Assembly (NCBI GenBank): GCA_038234815.1
Contig: JBBQSU010000038.1
Location: 1 to 26,617, forward strand
Direction: 5' to 3'
Source: JBBQSU01 sp038234815
Lineage (GTDB): Bacteria; Planctomycetota; Phycisphaerae; Tepidisphaerales; Tepidisphaeraceae
Length of the DNA stretch: 26,617 nt
Positions 8,886 through 16,822 of this stretch are shown one piece after another. The first letter of the stretch is position 1. Each line of letters begins with the position of its first letter. The notes under the pieces are model-generated. The model worked only from the letters and a program-made list of their open reading frames with translations. It had not been told where the DNA came from and did no database searches. The position numbers were made by a program, and so were the translations under genes.

Positions 8886-9230
8886 ATGGTCGCGATTCTC
8901 AAGATGCCCAATTCGACGAAGGAACTGACCGGCGCCGAGCGCCGGGTCTTTACGCGGAAGGAAATCCACGCCCGAGTCGAGGGCAAACGGCGGACCGCGC
9001 CCGACTATCAAAGCCCGCATCTTAGCCTCGCGTTGCGTGACCTGTCACTAGGCGGGCTGAGCGCCATCAGCCAGGTGGCCTTGAACAAGGACGAAGGACT
9101 GACGGTTTTCTTTCCCGCGCAGGGTCCGAATCGCGGGTGGGATGCCTTCGGAAAAGTCATCCGCTGCGAACCGAGCGGGTTCGGGTATCGCATCGCCGTG
9201 GCGTTTGATCCCCTTCCGCTGGCGGCGTAA
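8886..9230 (+). CDS. Single-domain PilZ protein
   Basis: This 114-residue protein is a stand-alone PilZ domain, the common receptor fold for cyclic di-GMP. Both ligand motifs are present in recognisable form: an arginine-rich RRVFTRKEIHAR near residues 20-31, and DLSLGG (the D/N-x-S-x-x-G motif) near residues 56-61. A final segment (about 90-110) reads like the last PilZ strands. The ATG at 8886 is chosen because AGGAG at 8874-8878 lies 7 bases upstream. A longer reading of the frame would extend into the divergent promoter region and lacks a ribosome site. It converges with the phosphatase gene after only 16 bp. Confidence 0.85.
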   Translation: MVAILKMPNSTKELTGAERRVFTRKEIHARVEGKRRTAPDYQSPHLSLALRDLSLGGLSAISQVALNKDEGLTVFFPAQGPNRGWDAFGKVIRCEPSGFGYRIAVAFDPLPLAA

Positions 9231-9246
9231 GGCACGGCCGCGGCAC

Positions 9247-9906
9247 TCATTCGCTCAGCACCGGCAGTGTCGCAGGCATTTTTGTCAGCACCCCGCGGGC
9301 GACGAGTTTTTCGGCCAATTCAGACATATTCTTATTTAGAAACGGCACCAGTTGGGAATTGTCCTGCGGGTCCCAGCCGTATTGACGCATCTGCTTGGCG
9401 GCCTCGGCCGGGCTGACACCTTCAACCAACATTTGATAGCAGGCAATCACCCCGCCCGTCCGCTGGGCACCTGCGGCGCAGTGTATCAACACCGGCGTGC
9501 CGGCGCGCTTGGCCTTTTCAATCGTGGCGATCGCGTTGACGTAGCTGTCGAGATTGCCCAGCCCTTTCCCGTCCAGCGGAAATAAATACCGCTCGACGCC
9601 CAGTTCCTTAGCCGCCTCGGCCTCGGCCATGGGAAAATCGGTTTTGTGCTTAAAATCGGGGTTCATGGCCACGATCACACCAATGTGATATTTCTCGATG
9701 GTGGGCCGGATCATTTGCGGGGAAATCTGGCCCGAGCGATAGAGAACGCCCGGTTCAACCACGCCAAATTTGCGGGGGACGAAGCGATCGCGCAGGCCGT
9801 TGTTCCAAGCGATGAGAAAACCGCCGAAGACCAGCGCCACCAGAGCGATCAGCAACAGGATCTTTCGCATGCGCCGGCGGGGAGATGAAACGGGCAAATC
9901 AGTCAT
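9247..9906 (-). CDS. Membrane-anchored tyrosine/dual-specificity protein phosphatase
   Basis: This 219-residue protein has an N-terminal membrane anchor (residues about 14-34, flanked by basic RRRMRK) followed by a cysteine-dependent phosphatase domain. The P-loop is HCAAGAQRTG (142-151), with catalytic Cys143 and Arg149. The YRSGQ motif (57-61) is typical of bacterial dual-specificity-like phosphatases, and Asp112 in FPLDGKG may be the general acid. The basic N-terminus would leave the short tail inside and the domain outside the cytoplasm, but topology is not certain. It lies 57 bp downstream of the O-antigen polymerase-like gene on the same strand. This suggests, without proving, a role in polysaccharide control, perhaps opposing the BY-kinase at 16823-18952. 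Confidence 0.88.
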   Translation of the reverse strand: MTDLPVSSPRRRMRKILLLIALVALVFGGFLIAWNNGLRDRFVPRKFGVVEPGVLYRSGQISPQMIRPTIEKYHIGVIVAMNPDFKHKTDFPMAEAEAAKELGVERYLFPLDGKGLGNLDSYVNAIATIEKAKRAGTPVLIHCAAGAQRTGGVIACYQMLVEGVSPAEAAKQMRQYGWDPQDNSQLVPFLNKNMSELAEKLVARGVLTKMPATLPVLSE

Positions 9907-9963
9907 CGAGGGACATATTGCCCGGCAAGTGGGCCTTGTGCAACGGAATTGGCTTTGCTGGAG

Positions 9964-11307
9964 TTATCGACGAACCGAGGCGGGCGTACCCGAAACGGCA
10001 ACAGGCGCGCCCCAGAGCGTCCAATCATAAACCGACATCATCAACCCCAGCAGACCGAACCAGAAGACCGTGTAAATTGCGCCAGCCCAGACCGTATACA
10101 TGGCGAGCATGATGCCCAGCAGCACGGCAGTCCCGGCGGCTATGCCGACTCGCCCGGCGTCGGTGTTGATCGTTCCCAGCACCTTTGTCGCTCGAATCGC
10201 AATCAATAACGCCAGCGACACGAATATCCACAGGTAATAGGGACCGAACAGGATGGCGAACACCAGGTAGCTGTTGTCCACGCTGGAAAGCTCGTATTCG
10301 GTCCACTCGAAATCATGCCCATAGCCCCAAGTCGGTGCCTTGGCGGCAAGTTCATAAGCCCCGCGGATGATGAGCTGGCGGACTTCATAGCTGGATTGGA
10401 GGTCCGAAGCGTTTTCGGTCTTGGAAATCGGCTGGGTGGCAAGAAATTGCGTGACCAGCACCATGCCGATCACTCCCGCGATCACCCCGGGGATCAGCAG
10501 GAAGCGCGTTCCCTTCTGATATCGAACCGCGGCATAGATTCCCCCCGCGGCCAGCGCACCAAAAATCGGTGTGAAACTCAGTGACATGAACAAGCACGCC
10601 GCCGCCGAGCAGAGGCCGATCAATACCCACCGGTCGCTGAGTTTCCGGCCCGTCGTCTTGGCAAAAACGACCAGGAATCCCAGCAGCACCAAACTGATAT
10701 TTCCAGCATAAATCGGATGCGGGGTGAAGCCATAAACCCTGAACAATCCCCAGCGATAGAGAGATAGCGCATGTGGCGGCCGGCCGATGTGCAACGACGC
10801 CAGCACGTGATGCACCCACTGCGGGCGGATACGGACTTCAATCAGCGCATTAGGCAGCATGATGAAGGTCGCGCAGACGATCAGCGCCCTCAACGCCGCC
10901 CGGCGGTTCTCGATACGGGCAAAAGCGATGCGACACAGGAAATAAGGACAGAGCCTTTCGAGAAACTCGCTGATGCCATAGCTGACGCCGGTGTAAAACT
11001 CACCATGCTCGGCAGAACTGAGAATCACAATGATGCTGAGAACGACCACGACCAGGTCAATCAGATGCGGTCGAAAAGTAAAACGCTCACGGGTTAGGGG
11101 GAGGCCGAGCAGGATGCCATACACCGCTGCCGTGTAGCCATTGAGGTCCAGTACGGTGGGCTTGGCCAAGTCCTGAATCATGCTCAATAGCAGTACGCTG
11201 GGCAGATACACCACGGCGACGGCCCGGCCCAGGCCGGCGGTGACGGTGACGTACAGGCCGCAGAAAACGACCAGCAGCAGGACGATAACATGCGGCCCTA
11301 AATCCAT
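9964..11307 (-). CDS. O-antigen polymerase/ligase-like polytopic membrane protein
   Basis: This 447-residue protein has about eleven to twelve hydrophobic segments spread over its length. It also has a large soluble loop (about residues 295-355) with the sequence WGYGHDFEWTEYELSSVDNSYL. That layout, with a G-x-G plus a D/N-N-x-Y-L pattern in the loop before a last block of helices, is typical of the Wzy/WaaL O-antigen ligase superfamily. The reaction would be polymerisation or ligation of lipid-linked oligosaccharide units on the periplasmic face. It follows the AraC-type regulator gene by 18 bp and precedes the phosphatase gene by 57 bp. Distinguishing Wzy polymerase from ligase is not possible from sequence alone. 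Confidence 0.82.
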   Translation of the reverse strand: MDLGPHVIVLLLVVFCGLYVTVTAGLGRAVAVVYLPSVLLLSMIQDLAKPTVLDLNGYTAAVYGILLGLPLTRERFTFRPHLIDLVVVVLSIIVILSSAEHGEFYTGVSYGISEFLERLCPYFLCRIAFARIENRRAALRALIVCATFIMLPNALIEVRIRPQWVHHVLASLHIGRPPHALSLYRWGLFRVYGFTPHPIYAGNISLVLLGFLVVFAKTTGRKLSDRWVLIGLCSAAACLFMSLSFTPIFGALAAGGIYAAVRYQKGTRFLLIPGVIAGVIGMVLVTQFLATQPISKTENASDLQSSYEVRQLIIRGAYELAAKAPTWGYGHDFEWTEYELSSVDNSYLVFAILFGPYYLWIFVSLALLIAIRATKVLGTINTDAGRVGIAAGTAVLLGIMLAMYTVWAGAIYTVFWFGLLGLMMSVYDWTLWGAPVAVSGTPASVRR

Positions 11308-11325
11308 ATCGCTCTACTATATCGG

Positions 11326-12186
11326 CTATCGAGGTCGGACGCCCCAACCCGTGGCCCGGAAGCATGTCGGCGGGATGCCCAATCGCTGCTTAAACTGCTT
11401 GGAAAACGTGAAGGGATCACGATATCCCAACGCGTAGGCAATTTGCTTGTTGCTTAGGGCGCCTTCGGCCAGAAGCGAGCGGGCCTGATCCAGACGCCTG
11501 CGGATGCGGTACTCGCCCGGCGAAACCCCCGTCTGATGCTTGAAAATCTTCCTGAACCGCTCGTAGCTCAGCCCCGCAAGATTCAACCGTTTGGCCAGAT
11601 CGAGCCGGCTGCTTAAGTCCTCGCCCAGGTGCCGGCAGGCGGTTTCAACGAGGTCTTCATGGGGATGGGTGTGGTGCGTCCGGCGGTCGTGGGCACGCAG
11701 TTGCACCAGCAGTTCGGCAACGACCGGTGCCTGCGACGGGATCGCCCGATCGGGCAAAGCCTTTAAGTCTCGCAAAAGTCGCTCGAAACGCTCGATCAGC
11801 GCCAGATCAACCCCGCAAGTCATCACGAGGCGTGTTTCGTCAATCACCCCCACCCGAGCCAGAGCCTCACCAAAGCCCTTATCCAAAACCAGCCAGCATT
11901 CGGTCCACTGGCCGTCTGGCTCCTGTTCGACGGTGTGAGGTTTATCGGGCAGAAGAACCAGAACATCGCCGGCGGAGATAGCGTGACTGCAACCCTGCCA
12001 GTCGATGTAGGTTCCACGGCCGCGCAGGAGATAGACGACAACGTACGAATGCATGACCCGGTCGCGGTACGCTCCGCGGGCCGAAGGCTTAAAGCTAAAC
12101 CCCGCGCCCATCACCGGAGCCCGCCAAGGCCCCGGTGAGGTGCGATGGAAGGTGTCATTCCTCGCATAGCGAGTGGGAAGAACCAT
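11326..12186 (-). CDS. AraC-family transcriptional regulator
   Basis: This 286-residue protein has an N-terminal cupin-like ligand domain (about 15-150, including SAGDVLVLLPDKPHTVE) and a C-terminal double helix-turn-helix AraC domain (about 185-280). The second HTH reads LSNKQIAYALGYRDPFTFSKQFKQRLGIPP, the most conserved part of the family (quoted in pieces here: IAYALGY, FSKQFKQ). Regulators of this shape commonly sense sugars or related metabolites. It diverges from the oxidoreductase/aldo-keto reductase fusion gene across 110 bp, so that gene is the best candidate target. It may also lead the transcript into the polymerase-like gene 18 bp downstream. The ligand is unknown. Confidence 0.93.
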   Translation of the reverse strand: MVLPTRYARNDTFHRTSPGPWRAPVMGAGFSFKPSARGAYRDRVMHSYVVVYLLRGRGTYIDWQGCSHAISAGDVLVLLPDKPHTVEQEPDGQWTECWLVLDKGFGEALARVGVIDETRLVMTCGVDLALIERFERLLRDLKALPDRAIPSQAPVVAELLVQLRAHDRRTHHTHPHEDLVETACRHLGEDLSSRLDLAKRLNLAGLSYERFRKIFKHQTGVSPGEYRIRRRLDQARSLLAEGALSNKQIAYALGYRDPFTFSKQFKQRLGIPPTCFRATGWGVRPR

Positions 12187-12231
12187 ACGGTGACCAATTA
12201 TGACATGAATCTGCCCAAATCGGCAATGGGA

Positions 12232-12262
12232 GGCTGATAATCACTTATTACGGTATTATCGT
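12232..12262 (+). promoter_or_regulatory. Possible regulated promoter of the oxidoreductase fusion gene
   Basis: A -10-like TATTAT at 12254-12259 lies about 38 bases before the GTG start, and no good -35 box is seen 16-18 bases upstream of it. Inverted 6-base arms GATAAT (12236-12241) and ATTATC (12255-12260) overlap the -10. A missing -35 plus a symmetric element would fit an activator-dependent promoter for the divergent AraC-type regulator. This is inference from short motifs. Confidence 0.3.
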
Positions 12263-12296
12263 TCATTAACCAAACCCGACAAAAGGAGCTAGCAAC

Positions 12297-14315
12297 GTGA
12301 GCAGAAAAATCAACTGGGGAATCATCGGTGCCGGAGCGATCGCGCAGGCGTTTGCCCGCGGGGCAGCCAAATCGCGGACCGCAAATTTGCTGGCCGTGGC
12401 CAGCCGCGAGCAGGCCAAGGCCGAAAAGTTCGGCACGGAATACAACATTCCCAAGCGCTACGGCAGCTATGAGCAATTAATTGCCGACAAAGAAGTCCAG
12501 GCGATTTACATCTGTACCCCTCACCCCATGCACGCGGAGTGGGCCATCAAGGCCATGGAAGCCGGCAAGCACGTGCTTTGCGAAAAGCCCATGTGCGTCA
12601 ACTATTGGGACGCGACCGCGATGGTGGAGGCCGCGCGGAAGAATGGCGTGACGCTGATGGAGGCGTTCATGTACCGCTGCAACCCGCAGACGCAAAAGCT
12701 GGTGGAGCTGATCAAGTCCAAGGCCATTGGCGAGGTGCGCTCGATCACTGCGGCGTTCGGCTGGGCGGGCACGATCAATCTCAACAGTAGAATTTACAAT
12801 GAAGATCTCGCCGGTGGCGGGATCGCCGACGTCGGCTGCTATGCAACGTCGATGGCCCGGCTGGTGGCCGGCGCGGCACTAGGGAAGGATTTTGCCAACC
12901 CGCTGGAGGTCAAAGCCGTCGGCGTGCTGCACGCCAACGTAGATATTCATGCCTCGGCGGTACTGAAATTCGCCGGCGATATCCTGGCCTTCGTCTCCAC
13001 CGCCACCACCGTTGCCTTGGAGAACACGGTCAAGATCATCGGCACCGCAGGGTCGATCTTCCTGCCCAATCCCTGGGTCGCTGATCGGGTCAATCCCCCG
13101 GTGAGCAAGATCGTCATCACCCCCAGTGGCAAGCCCGCCGAGGAAATCGAATTCAAGCCTGAAGGCACCAGTTTTCAGTTTGAGATCGACGTCTTCGGAG
13201 ACGCTGTTCTGGCTGGAAAGCAGGAAGCGTCGGCCCCGGCCATGACCTGGGACGACACGCTGGGCAACCTGCAAACACTGGACCGCTGGCGCGAATCGAT
13301 CGGCCTGCAATACGCCATTGAGAAGCCCGAAAAATATCGCAAGACGACGGTCAGCGGGAAACCCCTGGCGGTCAACGCCAATCACAACATGCAGTACGGG
13401 TCGATCCCGCACCTGGACCGAAAAGTATCGCGCTTGATCTACGGCTGCGACAACCAGAATTCGCTGGCGCAGATGGCCGTCATGGCCGACGACTGCTATT
13501 CACGGGGCATCAATACGTTCGACACCGCGTTCGTGTATGGCGGCGGACGACAGGAAATGCTCCTGGGGCAGTGGATCAAACACCGTGGGGTGCGCAACGA
13601 CGTGAACGTGATCGTAAAAGGCGGGCATACCCCCCATTGCAATCCCCCGGCCATCCGTCAGGAACTTAAGACATCTCTGGACCGCCTCCAGATTGACTGC
13701 GCCGATATTTACATCATGCACCGTGACAATCTCGACGTACCCGTTGGTGAGTTCATCGGCGTACTGAATGAACAGAAGAAGGCCGGGCGGATTAAAGCCT
13801 TCGGCGGGAGCAACTGGAGCATCGCGCGGTGGGTCGAAGCCAACGACTACGCCCGCAAAAACGGTCTTCAGCCGTTCAGCCTGCTGAACAACAACTTCAG
13901 CCTCGCCCGGATGATGCACCCGATCTGGAACGGCTGCATCACCGCCAGCGACCCGGAATCGATCGCATTTCTAAATAAGAATAAGGCCGTCAATCTGTCT
14001 TGGAGCAGCCAGGCCCGGGGCTTTTTCCTGCCCGGGCGAGCCGCACCGGATAAATTGGACGATAAGGAACTGGTCAAGACGTGGTATTCGGACGACAACT
14101 TCAAGCGACTGGCCCGGACCAACGAATTTGCGGCCAAGCGGAAGGTGGAACCGATCACGGTTGCACTGGCTTATGTGCTGTGCCAGGAGTTCCCGAGCTT
14201 TGCCCTAATCGGCCCACGGAATCTTTGGGAGACACGCACGAGCCTGCCGGCAATGGATTTGAAGTTGAGTACTGCCGAAGTGAAATGGTTGAATCTGGAG
14301 TCAGACAGCCTATAG
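12297..14315 (+). CDS. Gfo/Idh/MocA oxidoreductase fused to aldo/keto reductase
   Basis: This is a 672-residue two-enzyme fusion. Residues 1-350 form a Gfo/Idh/MocA NAD(P)-dependent oxidoreductase, with the Rossmann motif GIIGAGAIAQAFARG (8-22), the signature EKP (96-98) and the substrate-domain motif ADVGCY (177-182). Residues about 370-672 form an aldo/keto reductase with the full tetrad: Asp409 in NTFDTAF, Tyr414, Lys441 and His475 in IMHRDN. Both halves look catalytically intact, so they may act in sequence on one carbohydrate, for example oxidation then reduction at different carbons. The GTG start at 12297 is chosen because AAGGAG (12283-12288) lies 8 bases upstream. It diverges from the AraC-type gene, pointing to sugar-responsive control. 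Substrate unknown. Confidence 0.93.
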   Translation: MSRKINWGIIGAGAIAQAFARGAAKSRTANLLAVASREQAKAEKFGTEYNIPKRYGSYEQLIADKEVQAIYICTPHPMHAEWAIKAMEAGKHVLCEKPMCVNYWDATAMVEAARKNGVTLMEAFMYRCNPQTQKLVELIKSKAIGEVRSITAAFGWAGTINLNSRIYNEDLAGGGIADVGCYATSMARLVAGAALGKDFANPLEVKAVGVLHANVDIHASAVLKFAGDILAFVSTATTVALENTVKIIGTAGSIFLPNPWVADRVNPPVSKIVITPSGKPAEEIEFKPEGTSFQFEIDVFGDAVLAGKQEASAPAMTWDDTLGNLQTLDRWRESIGLQYAIEKPEKYRKTTVSGKPLAVNANHNMQYGSIPHLDRKVSRLIYGCDNQNSLAQMAVMADDCYSRGINTFDTAFVYGGGRQEMLLGQWIKHRGVRNDVNVIVKGGHTPHCNPPAIRQELKTSLDRLQIDCADIYIMHRDNLDVPVGEFIGVLNEQKKAGRIKAFGGSNWSIARWVEANDYARKNGLQPFSLLNNNFSLARMMHPIWNGCITASDPESIAFLNKNKAVNLSWSSQARGFFLPGRAAPDKLDDKELVKTWYSDDNFKRLARTNEFAAKRKVEPITVALAYVLCQEFPSFALIGPRNLWETRTSLPAMDLKLSTAEVKWLNLESDSL

Positions 14316-14365
14316 GGAGCCCCCTCGAGCAAAACCAGAACACTCGAAAACGATAGCGTTTACGT

Positions 14366-14467
14366 TTATCGGAGCGCTGAAATCCCCACAGCCATGGCGG
14401 CGGCTGCCAGGGCAAAGAGCGCGATTTCAGCCAGGTGCGTTACCGCCGTGTGCATCCACGTTTGCAT
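14366..14467 (-). CDS. Possible small hydrophobic protein (33 residues)
   Basis: An ATG-started frame of 33 codons lies in the intergenic interval. It has a short polar N-terminus (MQTWMHTAVTH) and a single hydrophobic helix, LAEIALFALAAAAMAVGISAL, ending in arginine. It would be a one-pass membrane micro-peptide. A weak GGGA lies about 9 bases before the ATG. It matches no family I know. It could equally be a chance frame in GC-rich DNA, where alanine-rich readings are common, so confidence is low. Confidence 0.22.
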   Translation of the reverse strand: MQTWMHTAVTHLAEIALFALAAAAMAVGISALR

Positions 14468-14680
14468 TTCAATTCCCGTTCGTACGCAGCATCTTCAAAG
14501 ACTGAACCGGCCGTTCCACGGCCTTTGCCCAACAATCATCCTTGGCGGGAAGTTCTCACTTCTTGATCGTCCGATCCTCGGACTTCTCTGTTGATTTTAT
14601 CCCCCGTCTCCAAAAACAAGGATGGAATATATCCCAGTTTTCCTATGGGGCTTTCCCCGGGGGGCGCCCTGCACGAGATG

Positions 14681-14726
14681 AAAAAGATCTCCCTTCCGGC
14701 GTTCGAGGTTGATCGCCGGAAGGGAG
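14681..14726 (-). terminator. Rho-independent terminator of the polysaccharide operon
   Basis: Perfect 13-base inverted arms at 14689-14701 and 14714-14726 (CTCCCTTCCGGCG and its complement) enclose a 12-base loop. Read leftward, the stem is followed by ATCTTTTTC, the U-tract expected of an intrinsic terminator. It lies 31 bp beyond the stop of the sugar transferase gene. On the plus strand no T-run follows, so it is directional. Confidence 0.88.
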
Positions 14727-14757
14727 AGTGTTAGCGGACAGGGTTGGCCGACGGGCG

Positions 14758-15912
14758 CTATTGCGCCCCGCGTCGGAGGAGGACCGCAGGGAGGGTCTTG
14801 AGCATCAGCCAGGCATCTCGCCAGAAGTTCCGCCTGCGAATGTACCGGGCGTCCATGCGCATCCATTCGTCAAACGTCACGCGCGACCGGCCTTCGATCT
14901 GCCAGATGCAGGTCAGTCCGGGCGCCACGTCCAGGCGGTGTTTCTGCCACTGGTCGCAGCCATTGGCCTCGTCGATCGGCAGCGGGCGTGGGCCAACGAG
15001 GCTCATTTCACCCTTGAGCACGTTAATCAGCTGCGGCAACTCGTCGAGGCTGGTCATGCGAAGGAATTTACCGATCCCGGTGATCCGGGGGTCCTTTTTC
15101 ATCTTAAAAGCCGGGCCGTCCTGCTCGCTGTATTGCCGCAGCCCGGCTTTCATTTGCTCGGCGTCGGGGCGCATTGTCCGAAACTTGTAGATATTGAACG
15201 GCTGCCCGCCCAGCCCGGACCGAAGCTGCTTGAACATCACCGGCCCCTTGCTCGTCAGCTTGATGAGCAGGGCCGAGAGGATAAACACCGGCAAAGCCAG
15301 CAACAGACCGACACTCGCGCCGATGATGTCGATGGTGCGCTTCCAGTACGGCGTGGGGTGAACCAAGAGCTGATGGAGTGGCTCGACCGGGATTTCCTTG
15401 GTCATTTCATCTTCGATCCCCTGGGCCACGAACGGGATCAGGTCGTCGCGTCTGAGTTTGCGCGTTGGCTCGGCCGGAGCGTGCGGCACCGAAGCGTCGA
15501 GCGTTGCCTTGCCCTCCTCAAACCAGTGTTCGGGGTAGGCATAAATTCGGAACGACGGGATCACGCCATCAGTGTTGGCCGCGGCGCACACTTTTTCGGC
15601 AAAAGTGAGGGCACCGGGCGCTGTGGTGTCGGGCAACAGCGCCGCCAGGCACCCTTCCTCGAACCACCCGACTTCATCGGTCAGCCGAATTCGGTGCAAA
15701 GCCGCACGGGCCAGACGCACCATCGAGCGGGTCTGTCCAATGCCCGACCCGGCCCGAAACAACACCAGCGAAAGCGAGCTGTCGCTGCGGTCCGCACGGG
15801 CGCGCTCCCGACGAATCAAGTGATCCATCTGGAGGCTCGTGTAGAGGCTTCGCAAGGCACGCGCCGGGCCAACGGACCGAGTATCCGAAACGGTTTCAGG
15901 TGCTGATCGCAT
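14758..15912 (-). CDS. Priming sugar-phosphate transferase with N-terminal GGDEF-like domain
   Basis: The C-terminal half (about 188-384) is a bacterial sugar transferase of the WcaJ/WbaP class. It moves a sugar-1-phosphate onto undecaprenyl phosphate to start a polysaccharide unit. Seen are the YWKRTIDIIGAS entry, a reentrant hydrophobic helix (195-218), the KFRTMRPDAE motif (243-252), the catalytic pair Asp290-Glu291 in TSLDELPQ, and SLVGPRP (304-310). The usual four-helix membrane domain is absent. Instead residues about 30-125 resemble a degenerate GGDEF fold: LRRERARADR, then a LSLVLFR strand, LTDEVGWFEEGCLAALLPDT and a final FRIYAYP strand, but without a GGDEF signature. The start overlaps the end of the NusG paralogue by 17 bases, indicating one operon. 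Confidence 0.9.
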   Translation of the reverse strand: MRSAPETVSDTRSVGPARALRSLYTSLQMDHLIRRERARADRSDSSLSLVLFRAGSGIGQTRSMVRLARAALHRIRLTDEVGWFEEGCLAALLPDTTAPGALTFAEKVCAAANTDGVIPSFRIYAYPEHWFEEGKATLDASVPHAPAEPTRKLRRDDLIPFVAQGIEDEMTKEIPVEPLHQLLVHPTPYWKRTIDIIGASVGLLLALPVFILSALLIKLTSKGPVMFKQLRSGLGGQPFNIYKFRTMRPDAEQMKAGLRQYSEQDGPAFKMKKDPRITGIGKFLRMTSLDELPQLINVLKGEMSLVGPRPLPIDEANGCDQWQKHRLDVAPGLTCIWQIEGRSRVTFDEWMRMDARYIRRRNFWRDAWLMLKTLPAVLLRRGAQ

Positions 15913-16573
15913 AGTTTTTTCCTATCCGTAAGCGGTCAATATCGTTCCGAGTAATCGCAGGAGCGGGGATCGAAAACGGCGCGTTGCCCAGCCGGGCAGC
16001 GGCTGAGGCGACCGGCATCTGCCGGGCCGAGGGCAACCGATGCAACATGTTGCTGTCGATCTGCATGAGCGCACCCCGGCGAAGGAGGCTGATCGGCAGG
16101 ACGACGGTGGCCAGCCGACCCCACTGCAAGGCAGTGCAAAAAGCGCCGGTGAGCGGGCCGTCGATAATCCGGCAGGAATCACCAACGAGCGGTCGGACGA
16201 ACGGATCGAGCCGAATGCCCGCATCCATCGCCCGTTCGATCGCCTGAAGCTCCGAACTCACTCCGACCTGATCGAGGGCTTCAATCACCCGGCAGGCGTG
16301 CCCGGTCTCAAGCACCTGGTGGCGCACTTCGGGGCCGCCTTTGAGAAAAACGTGCGACGGAAACAGGGGGATGCGCGCGCGTCGCTTTTTTCCGCCGGAA
16401 ATCGATATCCGATTCACCAGCGGAAGCAGATATGGAATCTGCCGGTCGAGCAGGCCCCAAGCCAGGGCCTTTTCACAACGCGAGCGGGTGTGTGCCACCC
16501 ACCATTTTCCCGGGCTGGCGAACGGGCTAAGCCCGTCTGCAAACACCGGAGGATTGTCCGATAACTTCAGCAT
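15896..16573 (-). CDS. NusG/RfaH/UpxY-like transcription antitermination protein
   Basis: This 225-residue protein is a specialised NusG paralogue of the kind that helps RNA polymerase read through long polysaccharide operons. The NGN domain spans about residues 22-115, opening with KWWVAHTRSRCEKALAWGL. A KOW-like segment, VGDSCRIIDGPLTG, follows at 130-143. An unusual tail of about 70 residues extends beyond the KOW, rich in alanine and proline. I chose the ATG at 16573 because AAGGGA lies a few bases upstream. A start 24 codons earlier is open but has no ribosome site and adds a basic, unconserved extension. It lies between the BY-kinase and the sugar transferase, overlapping the latter by 17 bases. 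Confidence 0.87.
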   Translation of the reverse strand: MLKLSDNPPVFADGLSPFASPGKWWVAHTRSRCEKALAWGLLDRQIPYLLPLVNRISISGGKKRRARIPLFPSHVFLKGGPEVRHQVLETGHACRVIEALDQVGVSSELQAIERAMDAGIRLDPFVRPLVGDSCRIIDGPLTGAFCTALQWGRLATVVLPISLLRRGALMQIDSNMLHRLPSARQMPVASAAARLGNAPFSIPAPAITRNDIDRLRIGKNYAIST

Positions 16574-16630
16574 GGTCTTCCCTTTACGGCCCGACAGTGA
16601 CCGTCGAACAAAGACATACAATTCAATTCC

Positions 16631-16668
16631 GGGCCGTGCGCGCAAACCCAGCGCGCACCGTCAGCCCG
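16631..16668 (-). promoter_or_regulatory. Strong leader hairpin upstream of the NusG paralogue
   Basis: Perfect 8-base arms GTGCGCGC (16636-16643) and GCGCGCAC (16651-16658) enclose a 7-base loop. A flanking GGGC/GCCC pair could extend the stem across a small internal loop. It lies in the 249 bp between the BY-kinase stop and the NusG-like start. No U-tract follows on either strand, so it is not a standard terminator. A pause, mRNA-stability or antiterminator-loading role is possible but unproven. Confidence 0.4.
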
Positions 16669-16822
16669 GTTCACTCCTGCGCCAATTTTTGAACAAATAC
16701 GCCCGCAACCAACTGCTTAGCGGACGTTGCCCTCCCGACTTTCGTCGAAACGGGCTCACCCAACACAGACATGGGCTTGCCCCGGCTCTAACGATTCCGC
16801 CGGGGCCAGCGATCCATACCTA

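Larger units (their letters stand above)
14316..14757. other. 442 bp interval without a recognised gene
   Basis: This stretch separates the fusion gene from the leftward polysaccharide operon. It holds a weak AAACG/CGTTT stem (14348-14361) followed by only a few T residues just after the fusion gene, a possible 33-codon ORF on the minus strand (14366-14467), and the strong terminator at 14681-14726. A 66-codon plus-strand frame at 14394-14594 has no recognisable content or ribosome site, and I do not call it a gene. Confidence 0.6.

Noticed and set aside
14728..15906. 392-codon open frame on the plus strand
   Set aside because: Antisense shadow of the sugar transferase, whose catalytic motifs are intact on the minus strand.
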